Shown here piece by piece: positions 18,092 to 26,788 of a stretch of DNA of 64,000 nucleotides. Positions within the stretch are counted from its first letter, which is position 1; every line of letters starts with the position of its first letter. The notes beneath the pieces were generated by a model. It was not told the DNA's origin, did not search any database, and saw only the letters and a program-made list of their open reading frames with translations. The stretch is from Lacrimispora amygdalina (GTDB lineage Bacteria > Bacillota > Clostridia > Lachnospirales > Lachnospiraceae): NCBI RefSeq assembly GCF_900205965.1, contig NZ_OAOF01000006.1, positions 186,001 to 250,000 of the forward strand, read 5' to 3'. The position numbers and the translations under genes are program-made.

Positions 18092-18493
18092 TTATAAACC
18101 TAAATGCTTAGCAATTATTACTGCAAGTATAATAATTGACATAACCAAGCCGAAAATAGCTTGACCTAAATAAACATTCTCTTTTCCAGAAACAATAAAT
18201 TTTTCTGGATTATTTTTATCATATTTTATAATTGTTTCTTCTCCTATTACTAAATTATTCGGACATTTGTCACCAAAAGGAAATTCTTCCTAATAAGTGA
18301 TTCCAGCCACAGTATATTCATAAACTGGATAATATATATAAACCTTACTATTTCTCTCATTATGACAAACTATATTTAGGGAAATTATCTTTCCTTCTGA
18401 TCTTCCATCATATTGATGAGATTTTATATTATTAATAAATGATATTAAAAATAATAAAATAGAACATAAAAGTAAAACATATATAATAAACAC
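18092..18493 (-). pseudogene. DUF3592-like two-TM protein, second copy, interrupted by one TAG
   Basis: This is a full-length 134-codon paralogue of the gene at 18991-19392, with the same length, but with an in-frame TAG at 18290-18292 where the intact copy has Gln (GITYQREFPFG there; GITY-stop-EEFPFG here). The C-terminal part matches very closely (EKFIVSGKENV, LGQAI). The start is GTG with AAGGAG 8 bases upstream. Everything apart from the stop is intact, so inactivation looks recent, or the codon is read through. Confidence 0.85.
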
Positions 18494-18633
18494 TGGGCTT
18501 TCTCCTTATATTTTTAATCCACTTATCTCTATAGAATACTCCCCAAATTACTATATCCATTCCCTGATCTAACAGAAACTAAAATTATTTACACAAATCA
18601 TATCAAGAAGTAGCATCAATTGTTTGAATAATA

Positions 18634-18902
18634 TCAAATCATAACAATAAGAACAGAAATCATTTCCATAAATGCTCCAATTGCCTTATGTTTCCAAAAT
18701 TTTTCTTTATTTATTGGTACATATTTAAAAGGATTATTCTTATCATATTGAAGTGTTACTTTTTTACCTATAAACACATCTTGTTTTGACTCGTCAGCAA
18801 AACTTTAAAGTTTTTTGTTCTAATTATCATTATTGTACATTCAATAAATGTATCGGTAAATCCAATTAGGAATATGATACAATTTAAAATAACTCCAAAC
18901 AT
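18634..18902 (-). pseudogene. Third, heavily decayed DUF3592-like copy
   Basis: On the minus strand a short frame begins MFGVILNCIIFLIGF and is lost after about 40 codons. A different frame then gives IGKKVTLQYDKNNPFKY and a hydrophobic tail (GAFMEMISVLIVMI), aligning with the GSKVILKYDMKEPEKF and C-terminal TM segment of the intact copy. The middle of the gene, including the conserved YYPIY region, is missing. It is best read as a deletion remnant. Confidence 0.65.
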
Positions 18903-18990
18903 TTTTACACTACCTTACAATAATTATTGATAAATATTTCCCGGCTTTACATATCTCAATCTTATGTTTAGTTCTTATGTAAATTGTTGA

Positions 18991-19392
18991 TTAATTACCT
19001 AAATATTTGCCGATTAACATAGCTAGCATAATAAGTGCTATTATTAATCCAATAATAGCTTGACCTAACCAAACATTCTCTTTACCAGAAACAATAAATT
19101 TTTCCGGTTCTTTCATATCATATTTTAAAATCACTTTACTGCCTATAGGAATATCATTTGGTGATTCTTCACCAAATGGAAATTCTCTTTGGTATGTAAT
19201 ACCATCTACAACATATTTGTAAATAGGATAATAAGTATAAATTTTCATATTTTTTCCGTTGCTAATAGTTTTATTTATACTAACTATTTCACCCTCTGCA
19301 CGTCCTTTATATTTACGTGTTTTTGCATTATTAATTAAAGATACTATAAATAATAAAAAGCACCCCATAAAAATTAAACAAATAATAATCAT
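18991..19392 (-). CDS. DUF3592-like two-TM protein (intact copy), candidate immunity protein
   Basis: 133 residues. N-terminal TM (MIIICLIFMGCFLLFIVSLI), a central beta-rich extracytoplasmic or cytoplasmic domain with GRAEGEIVSI, YTYYPIYKYVVDGITY and IGSKVILKYDMKEPEKF, and a C-terminal TM (GLIIALIMLAMLIG). The layout matches DUF3592 proteins. AAGGAG precedes the ATG. It lies immediately downstream of the 667-residue PAAR/DUF4280-like protein, where polymorphic-toxin loci carry immunity genes, and exists in three tandem copies, which also fits immunity. The role is inferred from position. Confidence 0.7.
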   Translation of the reverse strand: MIIICLIFMGCFLLFIVSLINNAKTRKYKGRAEGEIVSINKTISNGKNMKIYTYYPIYKYVVDGITYQREFPFGEESPNDIPIGSKVILKYDMKEPEKFIVSGKENVWLGQAIIGLIIALIMLAMLIGKYLGN

Positions 19393-19415
19393 ACATTCAT
19401 ACTCCTTTTTATAAG

Positions 19416-21419
19416 TTAATACATTATATCGTTAAATTCACCTTTTTGAAATATACCATCTTCATAGATCTTATACTTTATGGCTGTCCTATTATCTTCG
19501 GGTACTTGTAGTAAAAATTTAGATTTTTCTATAGGCTTACAACTACCCGAATAAACTCCTTCTTTATCTCCCATAATATTATATGTACCTTTAAATTGAT
19601 ATTCTTCGCAATACGTACTAATTGTAATTTTGATCTCGCCAGCAAAATAAGCATGTGAATTATAAAAAAGATCCTCAAATATAGTGAAAACTGTTGCAAT
19701 TTTAGCATAATATCCAAGCAAATCAACAAATACTTTATGAACCACGTTATCCATAGTTTTCTTAATTATCGGAATAGTCTCGAATAAAGTACTACCAATT
19801 GCTTCAAAAGAATTAAAATTGTCCCATGTTAAAAAGTCTTCTGATTCGATTATATCAGCAACTGATAAAACCATAGTTACACCGACTCCAACCCATGAAT
19901 AAGGACCCGACATCAAAGACATCGCATTAGCAGCTGCTTCCCCATATTTTGCCTGTTTTAAGACATCCTTAGCAGGTCTTATATTAATCTCTACATGTGC
20001 AGCAGGCTTTCTTGCCTTTTCACATTCCTCATCAATAATATAATAAGGCTTTGCTTCTTCTAATCCTGTTGCATATAAAATAATCCCGTGAACTATATTA
20101 TACGCTTTAATTTTAGAAAACCGCTGATCCCCATAGGAACTTTTTATATAATCCTTATATATACGATCCTCAGCAAACTTAAGCAGATCTATAATATTCC
20201 CCTCTATCCTGCCTTTACTAATATTCACCCAACTTCCATTCTGTACTACCTTAATAATACCGCCACATCTGCAGACCAAAAAGGAATCCTCAGTCACAAT
20301 AGGCCGCTCATAAATATTACTTCTTAACTTACCTATCTCTGTACTTAGTGTATTAAAATTAGTACTAATATTCTGTATCTCCTGCTCCAACTTACTTCTT
20401 TTATCTTCAATTCCGTGTTTTCTGGCAATAGTTTCAAAACCTTTGATACTTGTTAAGGCAACGGAGGATTTACTTTTTAATTTACTAATCTCTGACAAGA
20501 CAGCATCTAAGTCATCGATATAAACAAGATCTGAATCATTATCTTCATCTGCGTTATATACTGTTGTATTATTTGAATTTGCCCATTCACTAACAACTTT
20601 TAAATAATCATTCACATGCTTGATCATGTCAGACTGTGCATTCAATTCCTTACTGAGAATTTTTCTTTTTTCTTCTTCTCTTTCTCTTTTTTTCTTTTCA
20701 TTTTCATCAAAATAGTTTAATAAGTTCTTAGAGACCTCCGGCTTTGTATCATTCCAATTCGGTAAACTTAAATTTCCCTGTCCTTCTTTGCCCATTGGTA
20801 ATGCATATGCAAGTTCTGGAGCAAAGCCTTCATCCTTTATATATTTATTAGAGCCCTGTTTCAATTTTGCAAGCGATTCCCTGATTTGTTTCATATAACT
20901 TACTTGCAATTTTTTCATTTGTGCTATTACTTCCAGTTTATTGCTCATTCTGGTCTTATCATCTGTATTAAACCAACTGTCTATTAATTCCAGTACACAA
21001 GGATAATTACGCCCCAGTTTTGGAATACCCTGTTGATTCATAGCAGCTGTTACACAATCGGAATAATACAAAAATTTATTCTGTAATGCCTGATACTGAG
21101 GACTGTCCACTGGGTAAAGCTTCATAGTCTTGTTTAAATTACAAACAATGTCGTTCATTGCATTGACATAATTATCTGCCTGACAGCACCCGAATTTATC
21201 CAGATTTATAAAAGGCTCGCAGTCAATATCCCTGATAAACGGACTGTCCTTACCAAATACACCATTATTCTTATCGGTTGCTCTTAAAAGTCTGTAATAC
21301 TCAAAACATTCTGTATCCAGCTTTTTACATTTTGCCGGAGCCTGTTTTGCACAGGAACACATAACGTATGACGAATCTAAAAGATAATTAGGCTTCATCT
21401 TTCCACTCAAATTTTTCAT
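19416..21419 (-). CDS. Large cysteine-rich PAAR/DUF4280-like protein, candidate effector
   Basis: About 667 residues. Two segments resemble PAAR/DUF4280-type spike-tip modules: an N-terminal SSYVMCSCAKQAPAKC and a mid-protein TEDSFLVCRCGGIIKVV near residues 375-390. Between them is a highly charged coiled-coil region (EKKKREREEEKRKILSKEL) and helical segments. The C-terminal third has hydrophobic stretches (SGPYSWVGVGVTMVLSVADII; VFVDLLGYYAKIATVFTIFEDL) that could be membrane-active, then a beta-rich tail. The start at 21419 has AGGG upstream; the longer GTG start adds two residues. It lies downstream of two VgrG-like genes. I cannot name a toxin fold; a cargo role is inference. Confidence 0.6.
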   Translation of the reverse strand: MKNLSGKMKPNYLLDSSYVMCSCAKQAPAKCKKLDTECFEYYRLLRATDKNNGVFGKDSPFIRDIDCEPFINLDKFGCCQADNYVNAMNDIVCNLNKTMKLYPVDSPQYQALQNKFLYYSDCVTAAMNQQGIPKLGRNYPCVLELIDSWFNTDDKTRMSNKLEVIAQMKKLQVSYMKQIRESLAKLKQGSNKYIKDEGFAPELAYALPMGKEGQGNLSLPNWNDTKPEVSKNLLNYFDENEKKKREREEEKRKILSKELNAQSDMIKHVNDYLKVVSEWANSNNTTVYNADEDNDSDLVYIDDLDAVLSEISKLKSKSSVALTSIKGFETIARKHGIEDKRSKLEQEIQNISTNFNTLSTEIGKLRSNIYERPIVTEDSFLVCRCGGIIKVVQNGSWVNISKGRIEGNIIDLLKFAEDRIYKDYIKSSYGDQRFSKIKAYNIVHGIILYATGLEEAKPYYIIDEECEKARKPAAHVEINIRPAKDVLKQAKYGEAAANAMSLMSGPYSWVGVGVTMVLSVADIIESEDFLTWDNFNSFEAIGSTLFETIPIIKKTMDNVVHKVFVDLLGYYAKIATVFTIFEDLFYNSHAYFAGEIKITISTYCEEYQFKGTYNIMGDKEGVYSGSCKPIEKSKFLLQVPEDNRTAIKYKIYEDGIFQKGEFNDIMY

Positions 21420-21446
21420 AATCACTTACCCTATCAATTATATGTA

Positions 21447-21977
21447 TTAATATACCAACTGAACACGCTCCAGTGTCAGTTTTCTGATATCTCTTCTAAG
21501 AAGACTCTCCGCCACATCCAGGCGAATAATAACAATATCTGTATCAATACCAGCAATCTTAAATACACTGTAATCCTCGACAGAACTTGCTTTAATAATC
21601 AGCTTTTCCAGTTTATTTCTATTTCTTACAGCCTTGTACTCGTCAGGCAGACAGTCTACATTAACAAATAAAGGCGCATAGTAATTGCAGCTGCTCCCAT
21701 CCAAATTATTTAAAATACACACCGTCTTAAATTGCAATGAACGCACATAGATGGAAAACACCTTTTTTACACCCTCATTAACCAGGAACAATTGACCATC
21801 CAATACATCAATATAATCAAGCGGCCGTTCGGATCTTGCAAAACCCACATTAATATCAGGTATATTGATAGCATTCTCTAATGACATGGCTGCTCTGCGA
21901 TTAACAATATCATTTAAGTTTGTTATAACTGGAGTGTGCATGTAAGTCTTATCTTCTTTTATCCAAAAGTAATCCAT
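21447..21977 (-). CDS. Imm11/DUF1629-like protein (tentative)
   Basis: 176 residues, no signal peptide, mixed alpha/beta. The segments PLDYIDVLDGQLFLVNEGVKKVF, YAPLFVNVDCLPDEY and the C-terminal IVIIRLDVAESLLRRDI recall Imm11/DUF1629 proteins found in polymorphic toxin loci, but the resemblance is by eye only. A strong GGAGG lies 5 bases before the ATG. It sits directly between the VgrG-like gene and the large PAAR-like gene, with spacings of 8 and 27 bases, so it is probably cotranscribed with both. It could instead be an adaptor that loads the large protein onto the spike. Confidence 0.5.
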   Translation of the reverse strand: MDYFWIKEDKTYMHTPVITNLNDIVNRRAAMSLENAINIPDINVGFARSERPLDYIDVLDGQLFLVNEGVKKVFSIYVRSLQFKTVCILNNLDGSSCNYYAPLFVNVDCLPDEYKAVRNRNKLEKLIIKASSVEDYSVFKIAGIDTDIVIIRLDVAESLLRRDIRKLTLERVQLVY

Positions 21978-21985
21978 GAAACCTC

Positions 21986-23317
21986 CTATTGATACTGAAT
22001 CGTGAGTCCTGTATGGCTGATTCCATCAGAGATCATCAATGAATTATTATTCTCCCGGAAAATGATTCCTCTTCCTGCAACAATGCTGGTTTCCCCTCCA
22101 CTGGCAAACTCTACGGATTCTGATGCTGTTATTTTTACTACCCTGTTACTATTAATCATAATCCCTTTTTCATCATCCAGTACAATTGATAATCCTTTAT
22201 GGTTTGTAATCATTATTTTTTCAGGGGTGAAACGTATTTCTTTGTCGTGTTTTGTTCTTATGGATTTTTCTTCAGGATTTTTACGCATATCACCATCACT
22301 TTCCGTATGAACTGCATTTATTACGTATGACTGATTTGCGTTTTCATCAGGAAAATGTATTCGGATTCTGTCTCCCTTCTCCGGCATACAATACCAGCCG
22401 GTGCCTTCTGGCGATGAATAAACGGAGGCAAATGGAAACCAAACAGTATCCTCATTATTAACTTTGCAACCATAGTTACAATTAATTCGTACAACATCAT
22501 TTTTTACTTTTGAAACTTCCCCCATAAAAGACGCCCCTATTATTTTTTCATTTCCATAGGGTTTTACCTGAAAGCCTTGTTTTTCTCGTAAACAATATTT
22601 ATGTATTAATTCCTGCTTATAAAGTCTGCTCTCAATTCCATGTACATATAATCTGTGACCGTGAAACTCCACAGGTGTGCACAAATTAAGTATCTCACGG
22701 GATTCCACAATATATTCCCGTACATGATCCGTAATATTTACTTCATAAAATTCCACATCCAGTTCTGCATCATCTTTTGTGGGTAATCCAAAAAAGAAGC
22801 AGATATGGCTGTTCGTACAATCTGGAACCAATACCGTATTTAAGCAGCTTGCCAGTCTCTTTAAAAAAAACCAGTCTGTCTCCCCGTATTGCGCTATAAT
22901 ATTGCAAGATTGTTCGCTAACATGGTTCATAATAACACTGGCATTTTCATTCTCAGAAACAATGTAACGTACAATTTCTTTATATGTCTGATTCTTATTA
23001 TAAAAAAACCGCACTTTTTCTTCTGTGTCTAATAAAGTTGTTTTAGAAATTGCATGTATTTCCAGTTTAGTTAAATAACCTTCTTCCGTATTGGATATTT
23101 TATCAGGTAGCCCTCGAAAAATTGTATGTATCTCTCCATCTTCGTCTGTAATCTCAATTGTAATTTCTGTATCAGGTGTAAATTTGCCCAAAACATCCTT
23201 TTCGCTAATATAACCTGATATATAGGCCAGCATATGTTCATTTACCTCTTTTTTTATCTGGCAGTCTAAAATTTCTATCATAGAAAATGGTTTCACATTG
23301 ATACTTATCGCTTTCAT
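21986..23317 (-). CDS. VgrG/gpD-like spike protein (second copy)
   Basis: 443-residue spike-like protein. The N-terminal half matches the gpD/VgrG fold (VNEHMLAYISGYI, then the hallmark YGETDWFFLKRLASCLNTVLVP near residues 145-165). The central part is a gp5-type OB domain ending in WYCMPEKGDRIRIHFPDENANQSYVI. The C-terminal repeats (HDKEIRFTPEKIMITNHKGLSIVL, KGIMINSNRVVKITASESVEF) look like the start of a beta-helix spike. I start at 23317, where TAATG joins it to the previous gene, with GGAAAGGA upstream; the longer frame has no basis. In contractile injection systems VgrG caps the tube and carries effectors. Confidence 0.75.
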   Translation of the reverse strand: MKAISINVKPFSMIEILDCQIKKEVNEHMLAYISGYISEKDVLGKFTPDTEITIEITDEDGEIHTIFRGLPDKISNTEEGYLTKLEIHAISKTTLLDTEEKVRFFYNKNQTYKEIVRYIVSENENASVIMNHVSEQSCNIIAQYGETDWFFLKRLASCLNTVLVPDCTNSHICFFFGLPTKDDAELDVEFYEVNITDHVREYIVESREILNLCTPVEFHGHRLYVHGIESRLYKQELIHKYCLREKQGFQVKPYGNEKIIGASFMGEVSKVKNDVVRINCNYGCKVNNEDTVWFPFASVYSSPEGTGWYCMPEKGDRIRIHFPDENANQSYVINAVHTESDGDMRKNPEEKSIRTKHDKEIRFTPEKIMITNHKGLSIVLDDEKGIMINSNRVVKITASESVEFASGGETSIVAGRGIIFRENNNSLMISDGISHTGLTIQYQ

Positions 23318-23889
23318 TATACTTTTTCCTTTCCGTGAATTGTATTTAGCAGCTCCAGCATAACCGGTTTCCATTCCAACCATGCTTCATAAGGACAATT
23401 AAAAAGACCTAAAAAAAATCTTTGATTTATTACTGTTATGGATAAAAGATTATATACAGCTCCGTCCAGAGTATGGCTCTTAAATTCCATCCAGCCACAC
23501 CGGTATTCATCGTTTTCAACATGCCCTTTACCCATGAATTTATTTGCAGGCTGGGCAGTTGTAATCATAATTTGAAATTGATTTAATGTACCATCAATCT
23601 TTTCAGCTTCAATCTCCTGCTCAAACAGGCTAAAGGTAAAGTTAACCTCACCTGCCTCATCTGTCATAATGATCTGTGGTCTGTCAACTGACGGGTACTT
23701 TTTTGATGCCAGTTCCGGGTCCATCTGAGTAAACTCTTCTGGCATCATAATTCTAAAAAAGGAAAGCAGCTCTATTTGATGAAATTTTATCAGCCTGTCG
23801 CCGACATACATTCCTGTTTCGCTGTTTATATACTTACTTCTCTTTTGCTCATTTCGCATGAATGCAATTTGTTCGTCCTTATATTTCAT
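23317..23889 (-). CDS. DcrB/Eag-like small protein between two spike genes
   Basis: 190 residues. The segment LSFFRIMMPEEFTQMDPELASKKYP, then RPQIIMTDEAGEVNFTFSLFEQEI, then WMEFKSHTLDGAVYNLLSITVINQRFFLGLFNCPYEAWLEWKPVMLELLNTI resembles the DcrB/PsbP-type fold, including the DUF1795 (Eag) chaperones that hold T6SS effector transmembrane helices onto VgrG. There is no signal peptide. Start at 23889 with GGGAGG upstream. It shares TAATG with the downstream VgrG-like gene. The Eag analogy is by eye and context; other DcrB-like roles are possible. Confidence 0.6.
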   Translation of the reverse strand: MKYKDEQIAFMRNEQKRSKYINSETGMYVGDRLIKFHQIELLSFFRIMMPEEFTQMDPELASKKYPSVDRPQIIMTDEAGEVNFTFSLFEQEIEAEKIDGTLNQFQIMITTAQPANKFMGKGHVENDEYRCGWMEFKSHTLDGAVYNLLSITVINQRFFLGLFNCPYEAWLEWKPVMLELLNTIHGKEKV

Positions 23890-23913
23890 GGTACCTCCCA
23901 ATTAAAAAATTCA

Positions 23914-25512
23914 CTAATTTCTCCCTAAAAATATCAAATCAGATACTTGATGCTCTTTACTGGGATTTTGAAATGAAGGTAATCCGCCTAGTATAGCTGA
24001 TGAAACAGCTGAATCAACAACTCCCTGGGGAATACCGGCTATAATATTCGTTGCATATTGGTATGAATTGCTGATGCCAAAGTCCTTACATCCCTGTTCC
24101 GGTTTATGCCCTAGCTTGTGAGGAAGTCCGCTGATAACCGCTTTTTCGGTTGTCATTCGCATTTCATTTCCTGATAAATCAATACTATCTCCTGATTTCT
24201 TATTTTCAAAATGGTATCCCAATGGAGTATCCATTGTTACGTTACCACCTGTTCGTATCTTAATATTATCTTTAGCATTAATGCAAATATCCTTTTGGGA
24301 AAACAGATTAATTCCCAGTTGATCCGATAATGCCATACTTATCTGACTGACTTCGCTTGTTAACTCTATTTGAGGTGATTGGATATCTAATCTTTTTCCT
24401 TCTTTTGTTTGAAAAGTTTTTACAGAGGCTTCCGGATAATCGATCTTCTCATTTACACTTCCTATCACAATCCCGCTGTTTTCCTTTTCATTTGAAAAAT
24501 ACAATTGAACTCTTGTCCCTTTTTCCGGCATCGCATACATAATATTGCCTGATACCGGAACATATTCGAATGCAAATAATTCCTCATCAAGAGGATTCTT
24601 ATTTTGATCTAAATCCAGTTTCACTTTTATTTTCTCCTTGGATGTCCATTTAACAGTACCTCCCAGACACAATCCGCATATTTTATGGTTATAAAAAGGG
24701 GGCATCCCTGCTACCGCTTCTGAACCAAGTTTATATTCTACTTGAATTAAACCATTTTTAAAACTTACGTGTTTTGAAACTACTATTTTTTTTGAATCCT
24801 TAAACCATACTTTATCTCCCAGCATATAGTTCAGGCTTCCGGAAACAGTATATACACAAAAATCTTCTGAATTACATTGAAAGAGTAATCTCTTCTTTCT
24901 ATATTCCCCCCACTCCATTTGACATTTATAGTCATTAGTGTCATCTAACTGATATTGCTTTCCTCCGATAACCCCAACTGATATCTGGGGATACTCGCCG
25001 GTAATCTCAGGTATAACAACGGAACCAAACTGGCTGGCAATTCTTTTACAAAATTCCCAATCGGTTTCCTCATATTGCAATAATGGGTTATTTATTTCTA
25101 ATCCGCTCCCACATGTAAATAAAATATTGCGTCCTTTTCCGGAAACAAGATTAAGCATTTGCCGATAGGTCATATGTTTATTTTGATAAAAATTACATTT
25201 TTTTACTTTATCAAATTCGTAGCTTGATGATATACATTTCAACTTTATATGACATTCTTCTCCTTTAAATATGAGTTTCGATTCTAGTATTATTCCAGTG
25301 AACACAGGGATATTTACCTCATCTTCTTCACAGATAAGGAACATTTTTTTCCCAATTAAATCACTGTGGCTTTCATCACTTATGTTATTCATCAACCCAT
25401 CTAATTTAAGAATAGCGTGTTCATTCATTTCTGCTATCATTTCGAAATGTAACACCTGATTCAATTCTATTGCACCTGTCACAAAAATCTTATCCATACT
25501 AATCCCAATCAA
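23914..25512 (-). CDS. VgrG/gpD-like spike protein (first copy)
   Basis: 532 residues, longer than the second copy. The gpD-like N-terminal half contains YEETDWEFCKRIASQFGSVVIPE, the most recognisable VgrG/phage-D motif. A gp5-type OB segment follows (KVKLDLDQNKNP; YAMPEKGTRVQLYFSNEKENSGIVIGSV), then beta-helix-like repeats (RLDIQSPQIELTSEVSQISMAL, KDICINAKDNIKIRTGGNVTMDT). A C-terminal tail of about 75 residues (GHKPEQGCKDFGI...) is absent from the other copy and could be a cargo-docking extension. It starts with TTG, 7 bases after GGGAGG. First gene of the island operon. Confidence 0.75.
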   Translation of the reverse strand: MIGISMDKIFVTGAIELNQVLHFEMIAEMNEHAILKLDGLMNNISDESHSDLIGKKMFLICEEDEVNIPVFTGIILESKLIFKGEECHIKLKCISSSYEFDKVKKCNFYQNKHMTYRQMLNLVSGKGRNILFTCGSGLEINNPLLQYEETDWEFCKRIASQFGSVVIPEITGEYPQISVGVIGGKQYQLDDTNDYKCQMEWGEYRKKRLLFQCNSEDFCVYTVSGSLNYMLGDKVWFKDSKKIVVSKHVSFKNGLIQVEYKLGSEAVAGMPPFYNHKICGLCLGGTVKWTSKEKIKVKLDLDQNKNPLDEELFAFEYVPVSGNIMYAMPEKGTRVQLYFSNEKENSGIVIGSVNEKIDYPEASVKTFQTKEGKRLDIQSPQIELTSEVSQISMALSDQLGINLFSQKDICINAKDNIKIRTGGNVTMDTPLGYHFENKKSGDSIDLSGNEMRMTTEKAVISGLPHKLGHKPEQGCKDFGISNSYQYATNIIAGIPQGVVDSAVSSAILGGLPSFQNPSKEHQVSDLIFLGRN

Positions 25513-25584
25513 TATCCTGCCTCCCTCAGATCTGTTACTGAAATTTTCTAAATTATTTGTTTTTAAACGATATGTATCTAATAA

Positions 25585-25613
25585 AATTTACTATTTTATG
25601 ACATTATTTTCAA
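25585..25613 (-). promoter_or_regulatory. Candidate promoter of the spike-protein operon
   Basis: Minus strand: TTGAAA (25608-25613), 17-base spacer, TAAATT (25585-25590), about 75 bases before the VgrG-like start. The rest of the 318-base gap 25513-25830 is AT-rich and holds no other feature I can support except the zupT promoter. Confidence 0.4.
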
Positions 25614-25765
25614 CCCATATGCCAAAATTGTACACGTTAGCTTCCGAAATTGCACATTACATCTGATTTATCATGTAAACAGGGATCTTTTTTTGAAAAT
25701 TATTTATTACGATGTCAGGAACATGAGGTCTGAGATAAATCTGCGAAAACTCAAGAATAATTATC

Positions 25766-25795
25766 TTGTCATTTAAGGTATATCCTTTATATAAT
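25766..25795 (+). promoter_or_regulatory. Promoter of the ZIP transporter gene
   Basis: TTGTCA (25766-25771), 18-base spacer, TATAAT (25790-25795), 35 bases upstream of the start codon, with TAAGGAGGA between. Confidence 0.7.
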
Positions 25796-25830
25796 ATAAT
25801 AATAAGTTTAATATTCTAAGGAGGAGACTA

Positions 25831-26640
25831 ATGGAATTTTCCAGTATAATTTTTGCATTTTCATTAACACTTTTTGCCGGTCTTTCAACAGGAATAGGTA
25901 GCGCTCTTTCATTACTTACAAAGAGGACTAGTACTAAGTTTTTATCTATTGCCTTGGGTTTTTCAGCGGGAGTAATGATTTATGTTTCTTTTGTTGAAAT
26001 TCTTGTAAAAGCAAAAGATGCCCTGACTTCTGCTCTAGGGGTTAAAGTCGGTTCCTGGGCTGTCGTTGGCGGATTCTTTTTTGGTATATTAATTATAGCA
26101 ATAATCGATAAACTGATTCCCTCTACTGAAAACCCCCATGAGATACATACGGTAGAAGAGATGGATGGAAATAGTGAAGCCCATAAATCCAGTTTAATGA
26201 GAATGGGATTATTCACGGCTTTAGCTATAGGAATTCATAATTTTCCAGAAGGATTAGCTACATTCACCGCAGCATTAAGTGATCCAAATCTTGGAATACC
26301 AATCGCTATTGCGATTGCAATTCATAATATTCCGGAAGGAATTGCTGTAGCAGTACCCATATTTTATGCGACAGGAAGCAGAAAACAAGCTTTCAAATTG
26401 TCTTTCTTATCCGGATTGTCAGAACCGATAGGTGCATTAATTGGGTATTTACTATTATTCAAGTTTTTTAATGATACCATGTTTGGGTTTATCTTTGCTT
26501 CTGTTGCAGGAATTATGGTATATATAAGTCTTGATGAATTACTTCCATCTGCGAGAGAATATGGAGAACATCATCTTTCTATTTATGGATTGATCGCAGG
26601 AATGGCTGTAATGGCTATAAGTCTTCTATTGTTTATATAA
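25831..26640 (+). CDS. zupT: ZIP-family divalent metal transporter (ZupT-like)
   Basis: 269-residue integral membrane transporter that imports zinc and other divalent metals. The two family-defining metal-site motifs are present: [11 protein letters not shown] in TM4 and [13 protein letters not shown] in TM5. Eight hydrophobic helices can be traced, with a short acidic/His loop ([15 protein letters not shown]) between TM3 and TM4. AAGGAGG precedes the start. Monocistronic, between its own promoter and a hairpin terminator. The gene symbol is by family; exact metal preference cannot be told from sequence. Confidence 0.9.
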   Translation: MEFSSIIFAFSLTLFAGLSTGIGSALSLLTKRTSTKFLSIALGFSAGVMIYVSFVEILVKAKDALTSALGVKVGSWAVVGGFFFGILIIAIIDKLIPSTENPHEIHTVEEMDGNSEAHKSSLMRMGLFTALAIGIHNFPEGLATFTAALSDPNLGIPIAIAIAIHNIPEGIAVAVPIFYATGSRKQAFKLSFLSGLSEPIGALIGYLLLFKFFNDTMFGFIFASVAGIMVYISLDELLPSAREYGEHHLSIYGLIAGMAVMAISLLLFI

Positions 26641-26714
26641 CAGTTTCTTATGACCTCAAGAAATGCTGGAAATATCAGATTGAATTTTTAAATATTAGTT
26701 TAATTGTGTATATT

Positions 26715-26756
26715 GAAAGAGCCAACCTTCCATTATGATGAAAGGTTGACTCTTTC
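26715..26756. terminator. Bidirectional hairpin between converging zupT-like and subtilase genes
   Basis: GAAAGAGCCAACCTT and AAGGTTGACTCTTTC form a 15-bp stem with one mismatch and a 12-base loop, placed between the two converging stop codons. Confidence 0.7.
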
Positions 26757-26788
26757 GATATAGTTTCTGAATTCGCATTGGACCGTCA

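Noticed and set aside
17907..18292. Genome-wide recoding of TAG as an amino acid
   Set aside because: Housekeeping genes in this window (ribE at 6918 and hisIE at 29516) end in TAG with no sensible extension, so TAG is a normal stop here. Local readthrough remains possible.
15640..25512. A complete type VI or phage-tail-like injection system
   Set aside because: No sheath, tube, baseplate wedge, TssM/TssJ-like or AAA+ ATPase gene can be seen; only spike-type and cargo-type genes are present.
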